A DNA stretch of 64,000 nucleotides from BM520 sp964594665. GTDB taxonomy: Bacteria; Bacteroidota; Bacteroidia; Bacteroidales; BM520. The notes beneath the pieces are model-generated. The model worked only from the letters and a program-made list of their open reading frames with translations. It was not told the DNA's origin and searched no databases. Positions 17,183-26,123 of the stretch are shown piece after piece. Both the position numbers and the translations under genes were made by a program. Position 1 is the first letter of the stretch, and every line of letters begins with the position of its first letter. Where the stretch lies: contig CAZQNY010000001.1 in assembly GCA_964594665.1 (NCBI GenBank), positions 1 through 64,000 on the forward strand, in the 5' to 3' direction.

Positions 17183-17756
17183 AAAATTAGAATCAACATT
17201 TATTAATATGGTACTGGTGCTCTTTTTGGTAACCGGTATCGCAGCCCTGGCTCTTGGTGCAGTCTACTCTGCAACAAAAGAACCCATCGAAGAGGCTAAA
17301 GCACTGAAACTAAAGACTGCAATAGAGAATGTCGTCCCTGAATTTGATGAATATACCGAAACAGAGGTGATGCCTGCTGAGGGAAAAGATCCGCTGACTT
17401 TTTATATCGCCAAAAAAGGCGGTCAGGTTGTAGGTACAGCAGTGAAGACCTATACAGATAATGGTTTCTCCGGCAGAATATCTATCATGGTAGGATTTAC
17501 TCCTGACGGTAATATATTCAATACTGCCGTACTGGAACATAAAGAAACCCCCGGATTGGGAGATAAAATGGATCCGGCAAAATCGGATTTTACAAAACAA
17601 TTTATGGGTAAAAACCCGGCAGATTTTAAACTCAGCGTAACAAAAGACGGTGGTGATGTGGATGCCATCACAGCTGCAACAATAAGTTCAAGAGCTTTTT
17701 GCGATGCCACTGAACGTGCGTTTAAGGCTTTTGTAGCGGAAGGAGGTAACCAATGA
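17175..17756 (+). CDS. rnfG: Rnf complex subunit RnfG
   Basis: A 193-residue subunit with one N-terminal membrane segment (about 10-30) and a periplasmic FMN-binding domain. ETPGLGDKM and the attachment motif DAITAATIS (Thr169 as flavin acceptor) are seen. It overlaps rnfD by 8 bp and rnfE by 4 bp (ATGA), which indicates coupled translation. Confidence 0.94.
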   Translation: MAKKLESTFINMVLVLFLVTGIAALALGAVYSATKEPIEEAKALKLKTAIENVVPEFDEYTETEVMPAEGKDPLTFYIAKKGGQVVGTAVKTYTDNGFSGRISIMVGFTPDGNIFNTAVLEHKETPGLGDKMDPAKSDFTKQFMGKNPADFKLSVTKDGGDVDAITAATISSRAFCDATERAFKAFVAEGGNQ

Positions 17757-18340
17757 GTCAATGGAAAAATTTCACCAAAGGATTTATAAAAGAAAATCCT
17801 GTATTTGTTCTCCTTTTGGGAATGTGTCCCACGCTGGGGGTCACAACTTCGGCCATTAATGGTTTGGGTATGGGCCTGGCAACAACCTTTGTACTGGTGA
17901 TGTCCAATCTTGTAATTTCACTGGTAAAAAACCTTGTTCCCGACAAAGTCCGTATTCCTGTATTTATTGTGATTATCGCTTCATTCGTAACAATAGTAGA
18001 CCTGGCATTAGCAGCTTATGTGCCTTCATTGCATGCACAGCTGGGACTCTTTATTCCGCTTATTGTTGTGAACTGTATCGTTCTGGGAAGAGCAGAGGCC
18101 TTTGCATCCAAAAACAATATTGGTTCATCGATTATCGATGGATTTGGAATGGGCCTTGGCTTTGCCTTTGCCTTAACCCTTTTAGGTGCCGTACGTGAAA
18201 TGCTTGGAAGTGGTTCTATCTTTGGACAAAAATTTCTTGCCGGTGACGGAATGCTTGTTTTTGTTCTTGCTCCGGGTGCATTCCTGGCATTGGGATATCT
18301 AATAGCCCTTATGAACAGGATTACTAAAAAAGATGCTTAA
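17753..18340 (+). CDS. rnfE: Rnf complex subunit RnfE
   Basis: A 195-residue membrane protein with about six segments, paired with RnfA to form the membrane core that holds an Fe-S centre. Family motifs are LGMCPTLGVTTSA (about 22-34) and NCIVLGRAEAFASKN. Each half motif carries one cysteine for the intramembrane cluster. It overlaps rnfG by 4 bp. Confidence 0.94.
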   Translation: MSQWKNFTKGFIKENPVFVLLLGMCPTLGVTTSAINGLGMGLATTFVLVMSNLVISLVKNLVPDKVRIPVFIVIIASFVTIVDLALAAYVPSLHAQLGLFIPLIVVNCIVLGRAEAFASKNNIGSSIIDGFGMGLGFAFALTLLGAVREMLGSGSIFGQKFLAGDGMLVFVLAPGAFLALGYLIALMNRITKKDA

Positions 18341-18359
18341 CCCCTAAAACGTTTTTGTT

Positions 18360-18935
18360 ATGAAAGAATATTTGATCATACTTATATCTGCGGTTTTTGT
18401 AAATAATATCGTACTGGCACAGTTTCTGGGGATATGTCCTTTCCTGGGTGTTTCCAAAAAAGTGCAAACCTCTGCAGGGATGGCCGGTGCAGTACTTTTT
18501 GTTATGACACTTGCAACTATTGTAACATGGTTAATCCAACAATATGTCCTTGACCCGCTGAATCTTCAGTTTCTGCAAACAATCTCTTTTATCCTGGTAA
18601 TTGCATCTCTGGTGCAAATGGTGGAAATTGTGCTGAAAAAAGCCAGCCCTTCACTCTATCAGGCGCTGGGTATATTCCTGCCCCTGATTACCACCAACTG
18701 TGCCGTTCTTGGCGTGGCTCTTCTGACAATACAAAAAGACCTGAACCTTGGTCAGGGAGTAGTTTTCGCTGTTGCCAACGCCATTGGTTTTGGCCTTGCT
18801 CTGATTATTTTTGCAGGAATACGCGAACACCTTGATAATATGGAAGTACCCAAAGGAATGCGAGGTGTGCCTATAGCTCTGGTTACTGCAGGCATCCTTG
18901 CTCTTGCTTTTATGGGTTTCTCAGGATTGGTATAA
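18360..18935 (+). CDS. rnfA: Rnf complex subunit RnfA
   Basis: A 191-residue six-segment membrane protein, the symmetric partner of RnfE. Family motifs are VNNIVLAQFLGICPFLGVSK and the second-half TTNCAVLGVALL, which supplies the second cysteine ligand of the intramembrane cluster. It is the last gene of the operon, 19 bp after rnfE, and ends 20 bases before a terminator hairpin. Confidence 0.95.
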   Translation: MKEYLIILISAVFVNNIVLAQFLGICPFLGVSKKVQTSAGMAGAVLFVMTLATIVTWLIQQYVLDPLNLQFLQTISFILVIASLVQMVEIVLKKASPSLYQALGIFLPLITTNCAVLGVALLTIQKDLNLGQGVVFAVANAIGFGLALIIFAGIREHLDNMEVPKGMRGVPIALVTAGILALAFMGFSGLV

Positions 18936-18954
18936 AAATAAGATATCCGATTAC

Positions 18955-18980
18955 AAAAGCCGGTGTTAATGCCGGCTTTT
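18955..18980. terminator. Shared hairpin terminator between rnfA and sfsA
   Basis: Arms aaaagccgg and ccggctttt enclose a short loop. On the plus strand it is followed by six T and serves rnfA. On the minus strand the hairpin is followed by a weaker T-rich stretch and lies at the end of sfsA, whose stop codon (18966-18968) falls in the loop. Confidence 0.85.
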
Positions 18981-19673
18981 TTGGTTTATCCATGGTATCA
19001 CTTCGCCTATGGTAATATCCTGTGGTGTTACGTGTGCCATAATAGGAATCACCTCAACACCGTTTTCATATGCTGTATACAGTTCATTCGAATAATCCGG
19101 GTCTAGGTCATGGGCAGCATCAAAATATTTTACATCACAACGTTGAATGATGTAAAGCATCACGGCACGATATCCTTCGGTTTTGACTTTTTGAAGTGTT
19201 TTGAGATGTTTCAACCCCCTTGATGTAACGGCATCAGGAAACAATGCGTAATTACCCTCTTTCCATGTGACATTCTTTACTTCAATAAAGCATTTCTCCT
19301 TCTCATTTTCAGCATATACATCAAAACGGCTGTCGCCATACTTTACTTCCCGCTTTACAGTAGTATACCCCCTTAGTTTTTCTATTAATCCACCCTTTAT
19401 TGCTTCAAATGCCAGCGTATTGGGATTCGATGTATTGATGCCAACCCAGTTATCGTTGATTTCTATCATTTCCCATGTGAATTTTGTCTTTCTCTTTGGG
19501 TCATTAACCGGGGATAAATAAACGTTTGCGCCGGGTTCAAGACAGCTCTTCATGCTGCCGGAATTGGTACAATGTGCAGTAACAATACTCCCATCTTCAA
19601 GTTCTACATCAGTGAGGAAACGTTTATACCGTTTTATTAGTTTTCCGGCTACCAAAGGTGTATTAAATTTCAT
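18966..19673 (-). CDS. sfsA: SfsA family DNA/RNA-binding nuclease
   Basis: A 235-residue SfsA protein. E. coli SfsA was first found as a regulator of sugar fermentation and has since been described as a nuclease-fold protein. Marks: HCTNSGSMKSCLEPG (about 34-48), RKTKFTWEM, GDSRFDV, and EVKNVTW, the PD-(D/E)XK-like active-site strand. The start is placed at 19673 (MKFNTPLVAG), the family N-terminus; the frame continues upstream to 19730, but those codons cover a -7 box. The gene converges on rnfA. Confidence 0.92.
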   Translation of the reverse strand: MKFNTPLVAGKLIKRYKRFLTDVELEDGSIVTAHCTNSGSMKSCLEPGANVYLSPVNDPKRKTKFTWEMIEINDNWVGINTSNPNTLAFEAIKGGLIEKLRGYTTVKREVKYGDSRFDVYAENEKEKCFIEVKNVTWKEGNYALFPDAVTSRGLKHLKTLQKVKTEGYRAVMLYIIQRCDVKYFDAAHDLDPDYSNELYTAYENGVEVIPIMAHVTPQDITIGEVIPWINQKSRH

Positions 19674-19697
19674 GTTGTCTGGTTTTGCAAAAAAAAA

Positions 19698-19705
19698 CAA
19701 ATCTA
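19698..19705 (-). promoter_or_regulatory. Putative -7 box of sfsA
   Basis: TAGATTTG on the minus strand, 24 bases before the ATG at 19673. It supports the shorter sfsA start. Confidence 0.5.
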
Positions 19706-19748
19706 TGGCGTTTTTGTTTATCCATAGCAAGTGATTAAAATAAATGTG

Positions 19749-19756
19749 TATATTTA
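19749..19756 (+). promoter_or_regulatory. Putative -7 box of the SRPBCC/GyrI-like gene
   Basis: TATATTTA, one base away from TAnnTTTG, 41 bases before the ATG at 19798, in the divergent gap with sfsA. Confidence 0.4.
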
Positions 19757-19797
19757 GGTGATCACATTGTTTAATATCTAATCATTAACGAATTACT

Positions 19798-20814
19798 ATG
19801 AAAGCACTTAAATGGATATTGGGAGTTGTTGTAGTTCTTGCTGCGATAATCCTTATCTGGGGTGCCATAATACCCAAAACTTATTATGGTGAAGCCTCAA
19901 CAGTTATTAACCAACCAGCTATGATGTTATACCAGTCGGTAGCCGGTTTTGAGAACAGAGCCCAATGGGATCCCTGGGTGGAGACAGAACCCACTGCCGA
20001 GGTTTCAATTACGACTGAATGGGAAAATGATTTTATTGGTTCAGAATACCATTGGAACGGAGAAGTAATCGGCACTGGGATGATGCGCGTGGATTCAGTA
20101 ATACTGGGGAAGAAAATTTACAATTCCATCTTTTTTGGCGGTTCAAATAAAGCCTCATTGGTAACATGGGACTTTGTACCTGTTGATAACGGAACAAAAG
20201 TGACCTGGGGACTATCCACTGAACTGGCATATCCGGTAGAGCGTATTGTTTTTACATTGATGGGAAAAGGAATGATAAGGAGTTTTGAAAAGGGGCTTGA
20301 AAATTTGAAAAATATTACGGAAGCAAAAGAAACTCGTAGTAGTTATTACCATGATGTGGAATACTCAAACATCGAAGCATTTAATGCTGTTGTTTCACGT
20401 GGTGAAGCTTCAATGGCCGAAATGCCCCAGGTTATGGACCAATTGTATGGATCAATAATGCGTCAGATTCAAAGACAAAAATTAACGGTTAGTGGCATGC
20501 CATTCACGTTTTACGACGATCCCGCCTCCAACCAGGAGCCCTATCGGTTTTATGCCGGTTTTACCGTGAATGAAATTTCAGATGCCCGGGGAGGCACTGA
20601 GCCCATGTCGTTTGCAGCACAAAAAGTATTTTCACTTATGCATACCGGCCCTTATGATGAGCTTGAATATACCTATGCATTTGCAATGAAATATATTGAA
20701 GAGAATCAAATCCCTGTTTCAGGGCAGATTATTGAATTTTATTATAACAAACCTGGTGAAGTTGCACCTGTTGATTTGATAACAAAAATCGTATTTCTGT
20801 TACAGGTACAATAG
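19798..20814 (+). CDS. Membrane-anchored SRPBCC plus GyrI-like ligand-binding protein
   Basis: A 338-residue protein with an N-terminal membrane anchor (about 5-24). It is followed by a START/SRPBCC-type domain (about 30-170; YQSVAGFENRAQWDPW and TWDFVPVDNGTKVTW) and a GyrI-like effector-binding domain (about 185-335; MHTGPYDELEYTYAFAMKYI is the typical GyrI motif). Both folds bind small hydrophobic ligands or drugs. Such fusions are common in Bacteroidota, but no ligand is known. It has its own promoter-like box and terminator, so it is probably monocistronic. Confidence 0.8.
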   Translation: MKALKWILGVVVVLAAIILIWGAIIPKTYYGEASTVINQPAMMLYQSVAGFENRAQWDPWVETEPTAEVSITTEWENDFIGSEYHWNGEVIGTGMMRVDSVILGKKIYNSIFFGGSNKASLVTWDFVPVDNGTKVTWGLSTELAYPVERIVFTLMGKGMIRSFEKGLENLKNITEAKETRSSYYHDVEYSNIEAFNAVVSRGEASMAEMPQVMDQLYGSIMRQIQRQKLTVSGMPFTFYDDPASNQEPYRFYAGFTVNEISDARGGTEPMSFAAQKVFSLMHTGPYDELEYTYAFAMKYIEENQIPVSGQIIEFYYNKPGEVAPVDLITKIVFLLQVQ

Positions 20815-20837
20815 ATTTCCTCTAAACATATCGTAAT

Positions 20838-20867
20838 GGCCGGTGAAACATATTCTCCGGCCTTTTT
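20838..20867 (+). terminator. Rho-independent terminator after the SRPBCC/GyrI-like gene
   Basis: Arms ggccgg and ccggcc with a 13-base loop, followed by six T. Confidence 0.9.
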
Positions 20868-20904
20868 TATTTCAATAAACAACGAAGTATAAACTAAAAA
20901 TGAT

Positions 20905-20912
20905 TATATTTA
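20905..20912 (+). promoter_or_regulatory. Putative -7 box of the 68-residue gene
   Basis: TATATTTA, near the TAnnTTTG consensus, 30 bases before the ATG at 20943 and directly after the preceding terminator. Confidence 0.4.
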
Positions 20913-20942
20913 CGACACTGACACTAATCAAAAAAATGTCGT

Positions 20943-21149
20943 ATGTATTTACTCAAAGTCAAGGGCACACAGAGCATGCCAGATTTCGTACAACTACGTG
21001 ATGATAATATGGCTTTACTGGCCTATTTTACTCCAAAAAATGCCGAAAAATCACTTGCGGGTTTTGGCCTTAAGCGATCCGGAAGAAAAAAGTTGATGAA
21101 AATTATCCCGGATCTTGATTATGGCCATTTGATGAATGTAAAAATTTAA
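20943..21149 (+). CDS. Small conserved-looking protein, 68 residues
   Basis: A short basic protein (MYLLKVKGTQ...LMNVKI) with no signal peptide or membrane segment. It reads as an alternation of strands and helices (KVKGTQSMPDFVQLRDD, then AEKSLAGFGLKRSGRKKLMKII). I judge it to be real because it has an upstream -7-like box and a terminator just before it, fills the gap to parC, and has ordinary codon use. Similar small proteins occur in Bacteroidota from memory, without a known function. It converges on parC with a 10-bp gap. Confidence 0.6.
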   Translation: MYLLKVKGTQSMPDFVQLRDDNMALLAYFTPKNAEKSLAGFGLKRSGRKKLMKIIPDLDYGHLMNVKI

Positions 21150-21159
21150 CTCTATTCCT

Positions 21160-23958
21160 TTAGAATAATGTCATCTGGCCATCTGAATCTTCATCGTCAT
21201 CGTCATCAGTGATCTCTATGTCCTTTTCATTGGTTATGGTAAAGGATATAGTATCTTTAAGGTTATCCTGTTTCGGAGTTTCAACCGATGGCACGGGTTT
21301 TTCCTTTGAAGGCTGATTCTTTTCATCTTCTGACTTGCTTTCAACGTTATCTGTTTGCGCTGAAACTTGCTTTACATTTTCTTTCGAACCGGAGTCCTCC
21401 TCTTCAGTATCCCAGGATTGTAATACGAGAATTTCCTCCAAATCATGGGTGGTCAGTCGTTTACCTTTGGCTTTGGCACTTTTGATATCGATGAATTCGG
21501 TGCCTAAAACCATTTCGTCGTATGCCGCAGCACGTGAATCTTCATTCTGTGTGTGAATAAGTGCAATGCGAGGCTCTTTGTCTTCAATAAAATGAATTAA
21601 TCGGCTTTCTGAATGATCACCAATAAGGTTTATATCATTATCAGAAAGGTCGAACGTAAATCGTTTAAGGTAATAGGACTCTTTTTCTCCATTATAATAG
21701 ATGATTGTATACGCTTTTTCCGGAATATATTTAAAAATAAATTTCAAATCATCATCAAAATGCGTACTTACATCAAACCCGTGAATTTTGCATATTCCTG
21801 AATTCTGTACCGAGACTATTTTGTCATCACCGCTAAAAGCACCAATATGTCGTCCCCGTTCATCAACATTAATCCGATTCACAGTATCATCATACCAAAT
21901 ATCAATAGCACCTAAAGTGGATACGCCTTCTTCCTTGATATTAATTTTCCGGACAGCATGTTTTGAAAGGATGTTTCCTTTGGAGTTACGGCCTTTTATT
22001 GCCAATTCGCTGAAGTCATACTCGAAACTTTGTACTTTAAGGCGTGGCTTTGGCCGAAGATGTACTTTAATAACTTCCGCCTCGCCATTAGGATTGGCAG
22101 TAAAATATAATACTCTTGTACCTTGCTTTCCCGGAGTAAGATTATACTCTTTATCCCTTGTGATTGAAAGTACGGAGAATCGCTTCACCATTACATTTCC
22201 GCCCCGACCGTCGGCATAAACCATATTATATACTGTCCTGTCATCGTTCTTTCGAAAGATATCAATATGAATGATATCTTCTCCCACATAAACTTTGTCA
22301 GCAACTTTTACAACTTTGAATGTGCCGTCGTGTCGGAAAACAATGATATCGTCAATATCAGAACATTCACAAACAAATTCATCCTTCTTAAGTGATGTTC
22401 CGGCAAAACCTTCTTCCCGGTTAACATACAAGCGTGCATTGTTGGCGACAACACGTGTTGCTTCAATATTATCAAAATTGCGAATTTCTGTTTTTCGTTC
22501 ACGTCCTTTGCCATATTTTTCAAGAATATGCTCGTAGTACGCAATTGCATAATCAATCAGGTTTTGAAGATGATGGTTGACCGTTTGCAGTTCGTCTTCA
22601 TATCCTCTCATGACCTCATCGGCTTTTAATGCGTCGAATTTCGATATCCGCTTGATTTTAATTTCCGTGAGTTTTACAATATCATCGCGGGTGATATCTC
22701 GGTAAAATGAAGGTTTAAAAGGCTCAAGTCCTTCGTCAATAGTTTGAATTACTGAATCCCAGGTAGTACATTTTTCAATTTTCCGGTAGATTCGGTTTTC
22801 GATGAATATCTTAACCAACGAACTAAATAAAATTTGCTCCTGTAACTCTTTTTTTCGTATTTCAAGCTCCATTCTAAGAAGCTTGACTGTAGTGTCAGTA
22901 TTATGTTGCAGAATTTCGCTAACACCAATAAAACAAGGCTTTCCACTTCTTATGACGCAGGAATTGGGTGAAATCGACATTTCGCAATTGGTAAATGCAT
23001 ATAGCGCATCAATAGTTTTATCAGGAGAAACATTGGAGCCCAGGTGGATAAGGATTTCTACTTCCGCAGCAGTATTATCATCAATTTTTTTAATTTTTAT
23101 TTTCCCTTTATCATTCGCCGCTATGATAGACTCGATAAGTGATGAAGTATTGGTTCCAAAAGGGATTTCTGAAATTGAAAGCGTTTTTTTATCTACTTTA
23201 TTTAATTTGGCCCGGACTCTGACCTTGCCACCGCGAACACCGTCGTTGTATTTTGTAAAATCCGCATATCCACCTGTCGGGAAGTCAGGAAAAATTTCAT
23301 ATTCTTCATTTTTAAGAATTTTAATGCTTGCCTGAAGCAATTCGACGAAATTATGAGGCAGGATTTTCGATGCAAGCCCCACGGCAATACCTTCCACACC
23401 CTGCGCAAGCAGGAGAGGGAATTTAATGGGCAGAGCAACAGGTTCTTTGTTTCGCCCGTCATACGATAATTTCCATTCGGTTGTTTTGGGGTTAAAAGCT
23501 ACCTCTTTGGCAAACTTCGATAATCTGGCTTCAATATAACGTGGTGCCGCAGCACTGTCGCCGGTAAGAATGTTACCCCAGTTACCCTGTGTGTCAATAA
23601 GAATATCCTTTTGCCCCAGCTGCACCATGGCATCACCAATGGAGGCATCTCCGTGGGGATGGTATTTCATGGTATGCCCGATGAGGTTGGCAACCTTATT
23701 GTATCTGCCATCGTCAAGCTCATACATTGAATGCATGATACGCCGCTGAACGGGTTTTAGCCCGTCGTCGATAGCAGGTACAGCGCGTTCCAGAATTACA
23801 TAGGAGGCATAATCAAGAAACCAGTTCTCATACATTCCCGACAAATGAAGGGTCTTGCCCTGATCTGTCATTTCTGCGGTGCCTTGCATTTGTTCCTTTT
23901 CTGAGTCTTCCGACTGTATATTTGTTTTGTCCAGTGCCTCTTCGTTCTTATCTTTCAT
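21160..23958 (-). CDS. parC: Topoisomerase IV subunit A (ParC/GyrA family)
   Basis: A 932-residue type II topoisomerase subunit that cuts and rejoins DNA and is most likely the decatenating ParC. Catalytic Tyr141 is in AAPRYIEARLS. The quinolone-region motif HPHGDASIGDAMV is at 101-113, with Ala at the position that is Ser80 in E. coli ParC. Domains in order: a charged N-tail (1-35), winged-helix and tower region (36-about 480), a C-terminal beta-pinwheel region (about 520-850), and an acidic tail ending EITDDDDDEDSDGQMTLF. The ParC call over GyrA rests on general similarity to Bacteroidota ParC proteins with this N-terminus. The partner parE is not in the window. Confidence 0.88.
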   Translation of the reverse strand: MKDKNEEALDKTNIQSEDSEKEQMQGTAEMTDQGKTLHLSGMYENWFLDYASYVILERAVPAIDDGLKPVQRRIMHSMYELDDGRYNKVANLIGHTMKYHPHGDASIGDAMVQLGQKDILIDTQGNWGNILTGDSAAAPRYIEARLSKFAKEVAFNPKTTEWKLSYDGRNKEPVALPIKFPLLLAQGVEGIAVGLASKILPHNFVELLQASIKILKNEEYEIFPDFPTGGYADFTKYNDGVRGGKVRVRAKLNKVDKKTLSISEIPFGTNTSSLIESIIAANDKGKIKIKKIDDNTAAEVEILIHLGSNVSPDKTIDALYAFTNCEMSISPNSCVIRSGKPCFIGVSEILQHNTDTTVKLLRMELEIRKKELQEQILFSSLVKIFIENRIYRKIEKCTTWDSVIQTIDEGLEPFKPSFYRDITRDDIVKLTEIKIKRISKFDALKADEVMRGYEDELQTVNHHLQNLIDYAIAYYEHILEKYGKGRERKTEIRNFDNIEATRVVANNARLYVNREEGFAGTSLKKDEFVCECSDIDDIIVFRHDGTFKVVKVADKVYVGEDIIHIDIFRKNDDRTVYNMVYADGRGGNVMVKRFSVLSITRDKEYNLTPGKQGTRVLYFTANPNGEAEVIKVHLRPKPRLKVQSFEYDFSELAIKGRNSKGNILSKHAVRKINIKEEGVSTLGAIDIWYDDTVNRINVDERGRHIGAFSGDDKIVSVQNSGICKIHGFDVSTHFDDDLKFIFKYIPEKAYTIIYYNGEKESYYLKRFTFDLSDNDINLIGDHSESRLIHFIEDKEPRIALIHTQNEDSRAAAYDEMVLGTEFIDIKSAKAKGKRLTTHDLEEILVLQSWDTEEEDSGSKENVKQVSAQTDNVESKSEDEKNQPSKEKPVPSVETPKQDNLKDTISFTITNEKDIEITDDDDDEDSDGQMTLF

Positions 23959-23979
23959 CAGGTCGTCGTTTTCCTTTGC

Positions 23980-26037
23980 TTATTTCCAGATGCGTAATAG
24001 TATCCCTTCTGCCAGCAAAAACAGAAGGCATAAATATACAAAATAATGCCATAATCTCTGCCCCTCATTGAGCTCCTGAAGTGTTGTCGATATTTTGTCG
24101 GGTGGCGCATTAAGTACTGTTATACCCTCAATATCATTATCCGTAATGAGTTGTTCAGCTTCACCGGGAGTGTAGCATATTAAATCACTTTCCGGACGAC
24201 TGTAGTTAGCAGCAAAACTATGTATTGGGCTGCCATTGGATAAAATGTTATAGTATCCGGAAGCTTTTATATTTTCATAAAAATGTAAATAGATCGCATT
24301 GTTTGTTGTCTCGATTCCCGGAATAAATTGATAATCATTATCCTTTGATACAATGGCGATTTTTTCTGGATCGATACCCGGTGTTTCATTAACAATAATT
24401 CCCTGGTCCTCGCCAATGGTAACATACTCCATACCGGCGGGAGAGCTGATAAAGGCCATTCTGTACATAACAGGAACAAAAAGTGCATGGGAAATGAAAT
24501 TTCCGGCATACTCCTGCATTGGTGAAGTAAAACCATAAACCCATCCTGAACCAACGGGTTTTCGCCAAAGAAATATATCCCCATTGGAAAGTGTCAGTAA
24601 CTCTTCGCTAATTTCCGGGGATGTGAGAATAACTCCCTGATGGGCTTTTATATAAGGCATATCCGTTTTTGATGGTAGCTTATTATTCTTTAGATCCTCA
24701 GAATTGAAAATACCTCTGTAAAATTCAGATTGTAGTTCCGGCGTATTCATTCGAATTCTTGATGTGTCTGCGTAATCTTCAAAATTATAGCCAAAAGCAT
24801 TTTCCAGAGATGTTTTTTCAGAGGGTTGACCGGGTATAATGGCTATACTTTTTCCTTTTTCACATAAATCAAGTAACTCATTTGTGAATCCACTTCCCAA
24901 ACTGCTGATTTCATTAAGAATTATCAAATCAAAAGTTTTTAAAAAAGACAAAGTCATCGACTCAGCTGAGATGCTGCGGTAAAAGAACATACTGTCGTTT
25001 TCAAAAAGCGTTTTCAGGTACCTGCTTTCTTCCTGGCCATTAATGGCCAGCACATGTATTTTATCAATCGTTGTATAGGTGAAATAAAACGAATCGTCGT
25101 AGGTAACAGGATAGTCTGTAATTTTTATTTCTGCAGCTTTTGTCCCTGCTATCTGATCCACAAAAACAAATTCGGCAATCGCAAATCCCTCTGCAGGTAT
25201 GTCGATAGTTGTAACTGCCTTTTGTTTGCCATCAATGAAAAGTTGTATCGATTGCTTTTCCACCGACTTGCCTGATGTGTTGTGAATCCTGGTTTTTAGT
25301 TTAAGCGCCTGGCCTGTAATATTTACCGGCGAGGTAAACCAGCAGCTATCAGGATATATGTTGTCGTGGTTTTCTGCTGTAAAGGGTAACATCCGGATCT
25401 TCGTTGTTGAATCAATAACCAGATTCGTAATATCAGCGGATGATTTTTGCAAATCAGAGAGAATGTATATCTCCTGATCCATCGACCGGGCGTCTTCAGG
25501 GATTTCTTTAAATCGGTCTGTGACTTCGGAAAGCTGAACGATATCAGGCGAAAGTGATACTTCTGCGGAATGTGCAATCAATTCTTCTGCAGACATCAAG
25601 TGCTGATGTGCCGGGTTGTCACTGTTTGTATAAAGTCGGAAAAGATCATCTCCGGAATAGGTTTCCGTAACCCGCGGAATGATACTTTTGGCTGTCTCCA
25701 GCAAGATGTTATCAGCATCACGCATTTCCATGCTATACGAATTGTCGAGATATATGGAAACAAGTTTTCGCCCGGATGATTTGTTATGACCTTCTTCCAC
25801 AGGTATATAAGGGCCTGCAAAAGCTATTACCAGAGCACTTATCATCAAGATACGGATTAGCAATATTATAAGATGCCGCAATCTGGACTGGCGGCGGGTT
25901 TCCTCGCTTAGTTCTTTTATCAGCCTGACATTCGTAAAGTACACTTTTTTAAACCTTTTGAAATTAAAAAGGTGTATTACTATGGGTATAGAGATGGCTG
26001 TCAGAGCCCAAAGAAATTCCGGATGTGTAAAACGCAT
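23980..26037 (-). CDS. BatA-domain membrane protein with a von Willebrand A-like region
   Basis: A 685-residue inner-membrane protein. The N-terminus is a BatA domain (MRFTHPEFLWALTAISIPIVIHLFNFKR) with two membrane segments (about 8-22 and 55-72), then a VWA-like segment with a MIDAS-type D-x-S-x-S (LDNSYSM, about 93). A long periplasmic region follows, and a last membrane segment lies near 665-682. Such proteins are common in Bacteroidota beside MoxR/Bat aerotolerance genes; here it stands alone. The start is set at 26037, because the longer TTG-initiated frame begins inside a -7 box. It ends 21 bp before parC. Confidence 0.85.
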   Translation of the reverse strand: MRFTHPEFLWALTAISIPIVIHLFNFKRFKKVYFTNVRLIKELSEETRRQSRLRHLIILLIRILMISALVIAFAGPYIPVEEGHNKSSGRKLVSIYLDNSYSMEMRDADNILLETAKSIIPRVTETYSGDDLFRLYTNSDNPAHQHLMSAEELIAHSAEVSLSPDIVQLSEVTDRFKEIPEDARSMDQEIYILSDLQKSSADITNLVIDSTTKIRMLPFTAENHDNIYPDSCWFTSPVNITGQALKLKTRIHNTSGKSVEKQSIQLFIDGKQKAVTTIDIPAEGFAIAEFVFVDQIAGTKAAEIKITDYPVTYDDSFYFTYTTIDKIHVLAINGQEESRYLKTLFENDSMFFYRSISAESMTLSFLKTFDLIILNEISSLGSGFTNELLDLCEKGKSIAIIPGQPSEKTSLENAFGYNFEDYADTSRIRMNTPELQSEFYRGIFNSEDLKNNKLPSKTDMPYIKAHQGVILTSPEISEELLTLSNGDIFLWRKPVGSGWVYGFTSPMQEYAGNFISHALFVPVMYRMAFISSPAGMEYVTIGEDQGIIVNETPGIDPEKIAIVSKDNDYQFIPGIETTNNAIYLHFYENIKASGYYNILSNGSPIHSFAANYSRPESDLICYTPGEAEQLITDNDIEGITVLNAPPDKISTTLQELNEGQRLWHYFVYLCLLFLLAEGILLRIWK

Positions 26038-26055
26038 AGAAAATATTCTTTGTTG

Positions 26056-26063
26056 CAAAGGTA
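26056..26063 (-). promoter_or_regulatory. Putative -7 box of the BatA-domain gene
   Basis: TACCTTTG on the minus strand, 18 bases before the ATG at 26037, in the gap after sbcC. It fits TAnnTTTG and fixes the start choice. Confidence 0.6.
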
Positions 26064-26123
26064 CACTTGGTCAAGCCAACAAACAACAGCCCGGATAAGG
26101 ATTTATTAACCAATATTATTGGA

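Noticed and set aside
21788..22219. 143-codon open frame on the plus strand
   Set aside because: It is the antisense of the parC pinwheel region, with no domain or promoter.
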